The translations under genes were made by a program, and so were the position numbers. This document shows, in pieces, positions 55,561 to 62,903 of a DNA stretch of 64,000 nt. Under the pieces are notes generated by a model that made no database searches, was not told where the DNA came from, and saw only the letters and a list, made by a program, of their open reading frames with translations. The stretch lies in the NCBI RefSeq assembly GCF_040270295.1, contig NZ_JBELOE010000209.1; one strand, written 5' to 3'. This DNA is from Catenovulum sediminis (GTDB lineage Bacteria > Pseudomonadota > Gammaproteobacteria > Enterobacterales > Alteromonadaceae). Each line of letters begins with the position of its first letter. Within the stretch, counting starts at the first letter, position 1.

Positions 55561-56688
55561 TTATTTGGATTTAGCGGCTTTAATTAGATCAATAAAATGA
55601 TCAAATAAATCAGCGGCTTCATGCGGGCCCGGACTGGCTTCAGGGTGACCTTGGAAGCTAAAAGCCGGTTTATCTGTACGATGAATACCTTGCAAAGAAC
55701 CATCAAACAATGATTTATGCGTTGCTTTTAGATTAGACGGTAAACTCGCTTCGTCTACTGCAAAACCGTGGTTTTGACTGGTAATCATCACTACACCTGA
55801 TTCTAGATCTTGCACCGGGTGGTTAGCACCATGATGACCAAACTTCATTTTTTGAGTTTTTGCACCACTGGCTAGCGCTAACAATTGATGCCCCAAACAA
55901 ATACCGAAAACAGGAATATCGGTTTCCAAAATTTGTTTAATCGCGTCAATCGCGTAATCACAAGGCTCTGGATCGCCTGGGCCATTGGATAAGAAAATTC
56001 CATCAGGGTTCATTGCTAACACTTCACTTGCAGGTGTTTGTGCCGGGACGACTGTTAAATCACAACCGCGATCAACCAACATACGCAAAATATTACGTTT
56101 CACACCAAAATCGTAAGCTACAACTTTAAACTCTTTATTTTCTGGCTTTTGATGACCTTGACCTAACTGCCAAGTGCCTTCATCCCAGTTATAAGTTTCT
56201 TTAACTGTAACTTCTTTGGCTAAATCCATGCCTTTTAAACCTGGGAAAGCTTTCGCTGCGGCCAATGCTTTTTCAGCATCATCGCCCGCGATTAAAGTGC
56301 CATTTTGTGCACCTTTTTCACGTAAAATACGTGTTAGCCTACGCGTATCTATATCCGCTAAGGCCACAATGCCTCGTTTTTTAAGATAGTCAGACAAACT
56401 ATCTTGGTTACGAAAGTTTGATGCCACTAATGGCAAATCTCGGATGACCAAACCTTTGGCCCAGATATTGGTAGATTCTTCATCTTCTGAGTTCGTACCT
56501 GTATTTCCTATATGCGGATAGGTTAAGGTTACGATCTGCTCAGCATAGGATGGATCGGTTAATATTTCCTGATACCCTGTCATTGAAGTATTAAATACAA
56601 CTTCACCAACAGACATCCCCTCAGCACCAATTGAAGTGCCCTTGAATACAGTACCATCTTCGAGTACTAACAAGGCGGTTTCAGCCAA
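55561..56688 (-). CDS. carA: Carbamoyl-phosphate synthase small subunit
   Basis: Glutaminase subunit that supplies ammonia to CarB. The 375 residues have an N-terminal CarA domain and a class I glutamine amidotransferase with the Cys nucleophile (GICLGHQLLALASG) and the His-Glu pair (QGHPEASPGPHEA). The start is TTG at 56688 with a strong AGGAGG 6 bases upstream. An intrinsic terminator ends 18 bases before the start, implying attenuation of carAB-greA. Confidence 0.97.
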   Translation of the reverse strand: MAETALLVLEDGTVFKGTSIGAEGMSVGEVVFNTSMTGYQEILTDPSYAEQIVTLTYPHIGNTGTNSEDEESTNIWAKGLVIRDLPLVASNFRNQDSLSDYLKKRGIVALADIDTRRLTRILREKGAQNGTLIAGDDAEKALAAAKAFPGLKGMDLAKEVTVKETYNWDEGTWQLGQGHQKPENKEFKVVAYDFGVKRNILRMLVDRGCDLTVVPAQTPASEVLAMNPDGIFLSNGPGDPEPCDYAIDAIKQILETDIPVFGICLGHQLLALASGAKTQKMKFGHHGANHPVQDLESGVVMITSQNHGFAVDEASLPSNLKATHKSLFDGSLQGIHRTDKPAFSFQGHPEASPGPHEAADLFDHFIDLIKAAKSK

Positions 56689-56706
56689 AACGACCTCCTG
56701 AACATT

Positions 56707-56742
56707 AAAAAACGGGAGCTATTGGTAACAGCCACCCGTTTT
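56707..56742 (-). terminator. Intrinsic terminator/attenuator ahead of carA
   Basis: On the minus strand AACGGG-T-GGCT, a loop GTTACCAAT, then AGCT-CCCGTT followed by TTTT. The stem is about ten pairs with one bulge. It sits between dapB and carA, 18 bases before the carA start and inside its leader, so it can either block dapB read-through or act as a pyrimidine- or arginine-linked attenuator. Confidence 0.75.
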
Positions 56743-56778
56743 CAGAATTCTTCGAATGCGATGTTTAAATCGCAGCAT
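56719..56778 (-). CDS. Possible carAB leader peptide, 19 residues
   Basis: ATG at 56778 opens a 19-codon frame (MLRFKHRIRRILKTGGCYQ) that ends at TAG inside the terminator hairpin. Four of 19 residues are arginine, three of them at positions 7, 9 and 10. A leader ORF overlapping a terminator is the pyrBI design, and an 18-residue leader is reported for carA of Pseudomonas aeruginosa. Against it, the Shine-Dalgarno is weak (AAGA) and a possible promoter (TAGCCA, 17 bases, TAAAAT at 56792-56797) would leave only a few bases of 5' UTR. Translation is unproven. Confidence 0.3.
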   Translation of the reverse strand: MLRFKHRIRRILKTGGCYQ

Positions 56779-56893
56779 ATAAATCTTGTCTATTTTAGAT
56801 TAATTCTCACTTGTTGGCTATTAAAAATTCAAAAACTTATACAAATAAAGCTTTAATCACCAAAATCAACTAAACAAGACAAAACAAACAGTT

Positions 56894-57694
56894 TTACTTT
56901 AATCCCAGTACATCTTGCATATTATACAAAGCAACAGGTTTACTTGCTAACCAGTCCGCAGCGCGCACTGCGCCTTTAGCAAAAGTTAAACGGCTTGATG
57001 CTTTGTGTGTTATTTCAATGCGCTCGCCGATATCAGCAAACATCACAGTATGTTCACCTACTATGTCGCCAGCTCTTACGGTAGCAAAACCTATTTCATC
57101 TCGCGGACGCTCACCGGTATTGCCTTCTCGACCATACACTGCATTTTTATCTAAGTCTCGGCCAAGTGTTTCAGCTATCACTTCACCTAAAGCGAGTGCC
57201 GTACCTGACGGCGCATCTTTTTTAAATCTATGGTGTGCTTCCCAGATTTCAATGTCTGTATAGTCACCCATAACTTTGCTGGCGGTTTCTAATAGTTTAA
57301 ACAAAAGGTTGACACCGACACTCATATTGGCCGCAAACACAACAGGGATTTTTTCACCTGCCGCTTTAACTTCTACGAGCTGCTCTTTACTAAATCCAGT
57401 TGTACCAATGACTATAGGTTTGTTGTTAGCAACACACCAACGGATGTTTTCAATACTGGCGTCCGGCAAAGTAAAATCAATATACACATCAGCAGTCGTT
57501 TCATCTTGTTGGCAGATACTTGCTGGTAAACCTAACTTGCCGATGCCAGCGATTTCACCCGCATCAATACCGTGAAATGCACTCCCTTCTCGAACGAAGG
57601 CTTGTGCAATTTCAACTGCGTCATTTTGCTGGCAAGCTTCAATGAGGGCTCGCCCCATTCTGCCATTGCTTCCAAAAATACCGATTTTTGTCAT
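56894..57694 (-). CDS. dapB: 4-hydroxy-tetrahydrodipicolinate reductase
   Basis: Second step of the lysine/diaminopimelate branch. The 266 residues have the N-terminal NAD(P)-binding GSNGRMGRALIEA and the catalytic EAHHRFKKDAPSGTAL. Length is normal. It precedes carA in the same direction, with 205 bases between. No lysine riboswitch lies upstream. Confidence 0.97.
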   Translation of the reverse strand: MTKIGIFGSNGRMGRALIEACQQNDAVEIAQAFVREGSAFHGIDAGEIAGIGKLGLPASICQQDETTADVYIDFTLPDASIENIRWCVANNKPIVIGTTGFSKEQLVEVKAAGEKIPVVFAANMSVGVNLLFKLLETASKVMGDYTDIEIWEAHHRFKKDAPSGTALALGEVIAETLGRDLDKNAVYGREGNTGERPRDEIGFATVRAGDIVGEHTVMFADIGERIEITHKASSRLTFAKGAVRAADWLASKPVALYNMQDVLGLK

Positions 57695-57749
57695 TTTTAT
57701 TTACCCAATTCTATTTATTGCGCGCATTGTAGTCTTTGTGTCACAGTTT

Positions 57750-58358
57750 TCAAATTTTAGGCACTAAAATTTCTTTTAATGACGCATATTCACGACCCCC
57801 TAATCGTGCAATCGGGTCAATTTTCAACACATCTGTTTTCAGTCTTTGTTTGTCATCCAGCGAAATAACTTCATCTGCAATATAAATCTGTTTTATTTCG
57901 ACAAACACTAAAGTTTGCGGTTTATCGCCTATTTCCGTTGTCTGATATAACTCACAGCCAAAAGCAATTGGACAGGCTTTTACCCTTGGAAGCTCAAATC
58001 CATCAAAATCAGCCAACTCAATATTATAGTGTTCAATTTCAGATTCATCTGCCGGTAAACTGTTAGCGCTTTGTTGCATCTGGTTTATTTGCTGAGCGCT
58101 TGCGATATGTACAACACATTTTTGCTGGTAATTAAAATTTGCAATAGAATCTTTTATTTCACCGTTCGGTTTTTTACCTGCAGAATACATTAATAAAGGC
58201 GGCTCACTGCTTACTGCGTTGAAATAAGAATAAGGTGCTAAATTATAGTGAGCATTCTGATGTTGTGTCAGCACCCAAGCAACAGGCCGAGGTACAATGG
58301 TTTGCGTCATTAAATGATAAACTTCACTCGAATTTAAACTTGCCATATCTATTAACAT
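57750..58358 (-). CDS. Flavin reductase-like domain protein
   Basis: A 202-residue FMN-binding split-barrel protein of the flavin reductase-like family: IVPRPVAWVLTQ at the N-terminus, the APYSYFNAVSSEPPLLMYSAG flavin-loop region, and LARLGGREYASL near the end, as in the DUF447/flavin-reductase group. The physiological substrate is not known for this group. It lies 55 bases upstream of dapB and is divergent from the guanidine operon across a regulatory region of about 400 bases. Confidence 0.85.
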   Translation of the reverse strand: MLIDMASLNSSEVYHLMTQTIVPRPVAWVLTQHQNAHYNLAPYSYFNAVSSEPPLLMYSAGKKPNGEIKDSIANFNYQQKCVVHIASAQQINQMQQSANSLPADESEIEHYNIELADFDGFELPRVKACPIAFGCELYQTTEIGDKPQTLVFVEIKQIYIADEVISLDDKQRLKTDVLKIDPIARLGGREYASLKEILVPKI

Positions 58359-58379
58359 AAAATCTCCTGATTTCGCCTA

Positions 58380-58396
58380 AGCACCAAATAAGTGCA
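58380..58396 (+). promoter_or_regulatory. Possible NtrC-binding site
   Basis: AGCACCAAATAAGTGCA has the GCAC/GTGC halves at the spacing of the NtrC consensus (TGCACCANNNTGGTGCA), matching 13 of 17 positions of a typical site. A further GTGCA half-site follows at about 58410. It lies about 140 bases upstream of the predicted sigma-54 start, a usual enhancer distance. Confidence 0.5.
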
Positions 58397-58502
58397 AACA
58401 CCCTAAATGCGTGCAAAACATTTCAACTGGCTAAATGATTCTAATTATACCTAAATGCGGGTTAAACTATATAAATAAAGGGATACAGCTTGTGAATCGA
58501 TA

Positions 58503-58519
58503 TTGGCACGCTTAATGCT
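58503..58519 (+). promoter_or_regulatory. Sigma-54 promoter of the guanidine operon
   Basis: TTGGCACGCTTAATGCT matches the -24/-12 consensus (TTGGCACG-N4-TTGCW) at all but one position, with GG and GC exactly 12 bases apart. Transcription would start near 58530, five bases before the first riboswitch hairpin. Together with the upstream NtrC-like site it implies induction under nitrogen limitation. Confidence 0.75.
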
Positions 58520-58534
58520 TTTCATAACATAGCA

Positions 58535-58757
58535 GGGGTTCAATTAAATTGAACCGGCAACACAAAGCTAAACAGATGACTAGGGTTCCGGCTTGACTTA
58601 TCGAGTGACTGGTCCGAGAGTTGTCAACCTGGCTGCATTTGAATTAATCACATCGATGTTTTTAATTTTTATGTTTGCGTAAGCAAAGGTTACACGGCGG
58701 GATAAAAGCCCGGGAGGTTCAATTTAATTAGACCTCCTGTGCCCAGAATCCGTGTAA
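58535..58757 (+). promoter_or_regulatory. Guanidine-I (ykkC) riboswitch
   Basis: All three conserved blocks are present in order: ACTAGGGTTCCG (58579-58590), GACTGGTCCGAGAG (58607-58620), and ACACGGCGGGATAAAAGCCC (58692-58711) followed by GGGAG. P2 is CTTGA-CTTA-TCGAG. P3 is long and holds TTTGC-GTAA-GCAAA. A 10-bp outer stem can form between 58546-58555 and 58716-58725. Competing hairpins exist: 58537-58545 with 58547-58555; GGAGGT (58713-58718) with ACCTCC (58732-58737); and TTACACGG (58690-58697) with CCGTGTAA (58750-58757). No T-run follows, so control may be translational. The genes below belong to guanidine uptake and breakdown, as expected. Confidence 0.95.
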
Positions 58758-58774
58758 ACTTTGGAGAACGCGAC

Positions 58775-59806
58775 ATGAAAACGATAAAAATACTCACTTT
58801 AACCCTCGCATTATTTAGTAGCACCAACGCTTTAGCAAAAGACAAATTTTCAATCTGCTGGTCAATTTATGTTGGTTGGATGCCATGGGAATATGGTGAC
58901 AGCTCTGGCATTATCAAAAAATGGGCTGACAAATACAATATTGAAATCGACGTTGTGCAAATCAATGACTACATAGAATCGATTAATCAATATACCGCGG
59001 GTCAGTTTGACGCTTGTAGTATGACCAACATGGACGCATTAACCATACCGGCAGCCAGTTTTGTCGATAGCACAGCCCTCATTGTCGGTGATTTCTCTAA
59101 TGGCAACGATGGTGTCATTTTAAAGGATAAAAAGACACTCAGTGAGATAAAAGGCCAGCAAATCAATCTCGTTGAACTCAGCGTATCGCACTATTTATTG
59201 GCAAGAGGTTTAGAATCAATTGGTTTATCTGAGCGAGACGTCGATGTAGTCAATACATCGGATGCCGACTTGGTTGCCGCTTATTCTACCCAAGATGTCA
59301 CCTCAGTTGTTACTTGGAACCCACTTCTTTCTGAAATCGAAAAACAGCCTAGTGCCCATAAAGTGTTTGACTCATCCAATATCCCAGGTGAGATCATTGA
59401 CTTGATGGTGGTCAACACTGAAACGCTAAACGCAAACCCTAACTTTGGTAAAGCGCTCGTCGGTGCCTGGTATGAAATCATGAGTACAATGTCTAATGAT
59501 GTAGTTTTAACGCACATGGCGAAAGCTTCCGGTACTGATTTAGCGGGCTACAAGTCACAATTGGCCAGCACAAAGATGTTTTATCAGGCAAAAGACGCGG
59601 TTTCTTTCACTAAAGACCCTCAACTCAGCAAAACGATGAAGTATGTCGCTGAGTTTTCTTTTAAACATGGGTTATTAGGCGATGGTGCGCCAGACGCTGG
59701 GTTTATCGGTATCGAAACACCTACTGGTGTGTTTGGCAATCCGGCCAACATAAAACTACGTTTTGATCCGAGCTTTATGCAAATGGCCGCTGACGGCAAA
59801 CTATAA
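58775..59806 (+). CDS. ABC transporter periplasmic substrate-binding protein (guanidine-type)
   Basis: A 343-residue precursor with signal peptide ending ALA (MKTIKILTLTLALFSSTNALA). The mature part is an NrtA/TauA-like binding fold (CWSIYVGWMPWEYGDSSGII, TAGQFDACSMTNMDAL). I chose ATG 58775, with TGGAG 8 bases upstream; a GTG 36 bases earlier would put the start inside the riboswitch tail. These proteins accompany guanidine-I riboswitches and urea-carboxylase-type genes, so guanidine is the likely ligand (inference). Confidence 0.92.
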   Translation: MKTIKILTLTLALFSSTNALAKDKFSICWSIYVGWMPWEYGDSSGIIKKWADKYNIEIDVVQINDYIESINQYTAGQFDACSMTNMDALTIPAASFVDSTALIVGDFSNGNDGVILKDKKTLSEIKGQQINLVELSVSHYLLARGLESIGLSERDVDVVNTSDADLVAAYSTQDVTSVVTWNPLLSEIEKQPSAHKVFDSSNIPGEIIDLMVVNTETLNANPNFGKALVGAWYEIMSTMSNDVVLTHMAKASGTDLAGYKSQLASTKMFYQAKDAVSFTKDPQLSKTMKYVAEFSFKHGLLGDGAPDAGFIGIETPTGVFGNPANIKLRFDPSFMQMAADGKL

Positions 59807-59818
59807 AGATACTAACTT

Positions 59819-60643
59819 ATGAAAAAGTTAATGAATATAGAGCCATCGCGTCCACTTAAAGGTTTTTTGGCTCTGTTACCTTTTGTTTTAATTTTGATGC
59901 TGTATTGGTCAGCATCAAATGAAAGGTTGGCAGAAAACCCTTACGACAAGCTGCTTCCAAGCTTTAGTCAAATATCGGATGCAGTTGAACGCATGGCATT
60001 TACGGAAGACAAACGTAGTGGTGAATACTTATTTTGGGTCGATACGGGTGCAAGCATGTACCGTATTGGCCTCGGTATCGGTATTAGTGCCATGCTTGGT
60101 TTATTGCTTGGCATGTTGTCTGGCCTTTTACCTGTCTTCCGGTCGGGCTTTTCACCACTGATCACCATTGTATCTTTGATACCGCCGATGGCGGTACTCC
60201 CTATTTTATTTATCAGCTTCGGCTTAGGCGAACTTGCTAAAGTGATGCTAATTATTATTGGCACAGCGCCTGTTATTATTCGGGATGTTCAAGGTCATGT
60301 GCGTCAATTACCGTCGGAAATTTTGATCAAAGCACAAACTTTAGGTGCGTCTACTTGGTTAGTTGCCATTCGAGTGGTGTTACCACAAATCATGCCCCGC
60401 CTGATTGGTGCCGTGAGATTGTCCCTAGGTACCGCCTGGCTCTTTTTAATTGCAGCAGAAGCCATTGCCGCCCAGGAAGGTTTAGGTTATCGGATATTCT
60501 TGGTACGACGCTATATGTCTATGGATGTGATCCTGCCTTATGTTATATGGATAACCACGCTGGCATTTGTCATGGATTTTAGCTTACGCAAACTGTCCGA
60601 ACTGTGCTTCCCTTGGTATCACCATCAGGAGGCTGGCAAATGA
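59819..60643 (+). CDS. ABC transporter permease (guanidine-type)
   Basis: A 274-residue inner-membrane protein with about six helices and the TauC/SsuC-like inner-membrane signature (LGASTWLVAIRVVLPQIMPR, the EAA loop). It lies 12 bases after the binding protein; its stop overlaps the ATPase start as ATGA. Confidence 0.93.
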   Translation: MKKLMNIEPSRPLKGFLALLPFVLILMLYWSASNERLAENPYDKLLPSFSQISDAVERMAFTEDKRSGEYLFWVDTGASMYRIGLGIGISAMLGLLLGMLSGLLPVFRSGFSPLITIVSLIPPMAVLPILFISFGLGELAKVMLIIIGTAPVIIRDVQGHVRQLPSEILIKAQTLGASTWLVAIRVVLPQIMPRLIGAVRLSLGTAWLFLIAAEAIAAQEGLGYRIFLVRRYMSMDVILPYVIWITTLAFVMDFSLRKLSELCFPWYHHQEAGK

Positions 60644-61422
60644 GTTTTCTGACAATTGATGATGTTTGGAAGTCCTATGCTGATGTGCAAATCCTTGAAC
60701 GGCTCACACTCAAGGTTGAACAAGGTGAATTTGTCTCTATGGTTGGCGCTTCTGGCTGTGGTAAAACCACCTTGTTGAAAATGATACTAGGCAGTGAGCA
60801 GCCTACGCGGGGGCAAATACAGCTTGAAGATCAGCCTATTTCGCCTGAACCAAACCAAGCCCGTGGTATTGTTTTTCAGAAATACTCTGTGTTCCCACAT
60901 CTAAGTGTTTTACAAAATGTCATGATTGCAGACGAGTTTACCGCAGCGCGCTTTCTGGGTCGGACTTTTGGTAAACAAAAACAACAAATTGCCGACAAAG
61001 CGATCGGTTTTATCGAAGCTGTTGGTTTGTCACATGCAATTCACAAATATCCGCATCAGTTATCAGGCGGTATGCAACAACGTCTGGCGATAGCACAAGC
61101 GTTAATGAAATCCCCCAAGATTTTATTGCTCGACGAACCATTTGGCGCGCTTGACCCGGGTATTCGCAAAGATATGCATCAACTCATACATAAAGTATGG
61201 AAAGAAAACAATCTGACCATTTTTATGGTGACGCATGACATTCAAGAAGGGTTCGAGTTGGGCTCGCGACTTTGGGTCTTTGACAAAGTGCGCCACGACC
61301 CGCAGGCCCCAACCGCGTATGGTGCACAAATCACCTACGACTTAGCGCTTAACAGCGAAAAACAACAACAGGCGGGTCAAACTTTAGCTAAAAAATATGC
61401 AAAAAAGGTCGTTAACTTATGA
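60640..61422 (+). CDS. ABC transporter ATP-binding protein (guanidine-type)
   Basis: A 260-residue ATPase with Walker A (GASGCGKTT), signature LSGGMQQR, Walker B (ILLLDEPFGALDPG) and the H-loop (FMVTHD). ATG 60640 is chosen because AGGAGG lies 7 bases upstream and it overlaps the permease stop; 12 codons upstream are inside the permease gene. Closest to the TauB/SsuB branch. Confidence 0.95.
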   Translation: MSFLTIDDVWKSYADVQILERLTLKVEQGEFVSMVGASGCGKTTLLKMILGSEQPTRGQIQLEDQPISPEPNQARGIVFQKYSVFPHLSVLQNVMIADEFTAARFLGRTFGKQKQQIADKAIGFIEAVGLSHAIHKYPHQLSGGMQQRLAIAQALMKSPKILLLDEPFGALDPGIRKDMHQLIHKVWKENNLTIFMVTHDIQEGFELGSRLWVFDKVRHDPQAPTAYGAQITYDLALNSEKQQQAGQTLAKKYAKKVVNL

Positions 61423-62129
61423 TTTTATATCAAGATACTCTACCAGCAGGTAAACACTGGTCAATGCGAATGCGCCGTGGCACCAGCTTGCGTTTAATAG
61501 ACAAAACAGGCAGTGCGAACATAGGGGTGTTATTTTACAATCCGGAAAATCTACTGGAGCGTTACAACGCACCGGATACATTAAAGTGCCAGCACACTTT
61601 AAAATTAACTAAAGGTCATTGTTTATATTCAGATATGGGACGCATTTTTTGCGCCATTACAGAAGATAGTTTTGGATGGCATGACACCATAAGTGGCAAC
61701 AGCAACAAAACCCTCGTCGAAAAAAAATGGGGTAAACGCGACTACCAGCACGACAGAAACAACTGGAAACAAAATGGTTATGACGCATTTTTGGTAGAAG
61801 CGGCCAAATATGGCCTTGGCAAACAAGATCTGACGGCCAACTTAAACTTATTCAGCAAAGTTGAACCAGATGGTGAAGGTGCACTCAGCTATAGTGAAGC
61901 ACAATCTAAAGCTGGAGACTTCATCGAGCTGCGTTTCGAAATGGACACCTTGGTGTTGTTACATACTTGCCCGCACCCACTAAACAACTCTGAAGACTAC
62001 CCAGATTTTGCAGTGGAATATCAAATCCGCCCGTCGGCCCCCATTACCGAAGACGATCTTTGCAAAAACGGGTGCGCTGAAAACCAACGGGGTTATGAAA
62101 ATAACCGTTTGTATCATCTGGGTCTGTAA
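61419..62129 (+). CDS. Urea carboxylase-associated protein 1, probable carboxyguanidine deiminase subunit
   Basis: A 236-residue DUF1989-family protein: WSMRMRRGTSLRLIDKTGSANIG, a metal-site-like HDT and CPHPLNN near the end. Such UAAP1/UAAP2 pairs were shown to form carboxyguanidine deiminase (CgdAB), which turns carboxyguanidine into allophanate and ammonia. It starts within the ATPase stop (ATGA). The subunit letter is not assigned here. Confidence 0.9.
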   Translation: MILYQDTLPAGKHWSMRMRRGTSLRLIDKTGSANIGVLFYNPENLLERYNAPDTLKCQHTLKLTKGHCLYSDMGRIFCAITEDSFGWHDTISGNSNKTLVEKKWGKRDYQHDRNNWKQNGYDAFLVEAAKYGLGKQDLTANLNLFSKVEPDGEGALSYSEAQSKAGDFIELRFEMDTLVLLHTCPHPLNNSEDYPDFAVEYQIRPSAPITEDDLCKNGCAENQRGYENNRLYHLGL

Positions 62130-62139
62130 GGAGTTTATC

Positions 62140-62778
62140 ATGATCAAAACAAGTCAATTAACCACTGAACAAGCACTGAATCGTGAAATCGTTGAAGCGG
62201 GAGACTATTACTTAAAAGTTGTCAAAAAAGGTCAGACGATACGAATTTTAGATTTGGAAGGTAATCAAGCCGCTGACACTTTATTTTATAACGCAAACGA
62301 TATTAGCGAACGATACAGTGCAACCGACACCATACGTGAACAAGGTAATGTTTACTTATCGGCTGGCAGCACCTTAATGTCAAATGAATGCAACCCAATG
62401 CTCAAAATTGTCGCTGATACCTGTGGTCGTCACGATACGGTCGGTGGTGCGTGCGCAACAGAGAGCAATACAGTACGTTATGCATTGGGAAAAAAATGCA
62501 TGCACGCCTGTCGTGATAGCTGGTTGTTAGCCATTGCCGAAAACCAAGAATTGGGCTTGAGCAAAAAAGATATCACCCACAACATTAACTTCTTTATGAA
62601 TGTACCGGTAACCACTGACGGCAAATTAACTTTTGCAGATGGTATCAGTGGCGCAGGAAAATATGTTGAGTTAGAAGCCTTGATGGATGTCATCGTACTG
62701 ATTTCTAATTGTCCTCAATTAAATAACCCTTGCAACGCGTACAACCCAACACCGATTGAAGTATTGATTTGGGCTTAG
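62140..62778 (+). CDS. Urea carboxylase-associated protein 2, probable carboxyguanidine deiminase subunit
   Basis: A 212-residue DUF1989 partner of the preceding protein. ATG 62140 has AAGGAG 6 bases upstream; a longer frame from 62008 overlaps UAAP1 and lacks a ribosome site. It is richer in Cys and His (CGRHDTVGGAC, CMHACRDS, CPQLNNPCN), consistent with a metal-dependent deiminase. It forms the second half of the CgdAB-type enzyme. Confidence 0.92.
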   Translation: MIKTSQLTTEQALNREIVEAGDYYLKVVKKGQTIRILDLEGNQAADTLFYNANDISERYSATDTIREQGNVYLSAGSTLMSNECNPMLKIVADTCGRHDTVGGACATESNTVRYALGKKCMHACRDSWLLAIAENQELGLSKKDITHNINFFMNVPVTTDGKLTFADGISGAGKYVELEALMDVIVLISNCPQLNNPCNAYNPTPIEVLIWA

Positions 62779-62903
62779 CAGCTATTAAGCGCTTAAGCGA
62801 AAAACAAAAATTGATTAGTTAGGCCGTAAGGCAAGTATTTGGGACGACCCAGATACAAAAATAAGCTTGATGCGGGACGACCCGCTAAGACGAGTGAAAT
62901 ATC
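62779..62903. repeat. Small REP-like palindromes between UAAP2 and the carboxylase
   Basis: The 125-base gap is unusually long for this tightly packed operon. It holds GGGACGACCCAG and CGGGACGACCCGC, two copies of a GGGACGACCC hairpin element. The GGGACGAC core is the reverse complement of the GTCGTCCC arm in the REP-like palindrome at 31761-31790, so these may belong to one family. Confidence 0.5.

Noticed and set aside
56785..56850. ArgR boxes upstream of carA
   Set aside because: Best candidates (TGAATTTTTAATAG and TGAGAATTAATCTA) miss several key positions and are not at the normal tandem spacing.
57695..57749. Lysine riboswitch before dapB
   Set aside because: The gap is only 55 bases and has none of the conserved elements.
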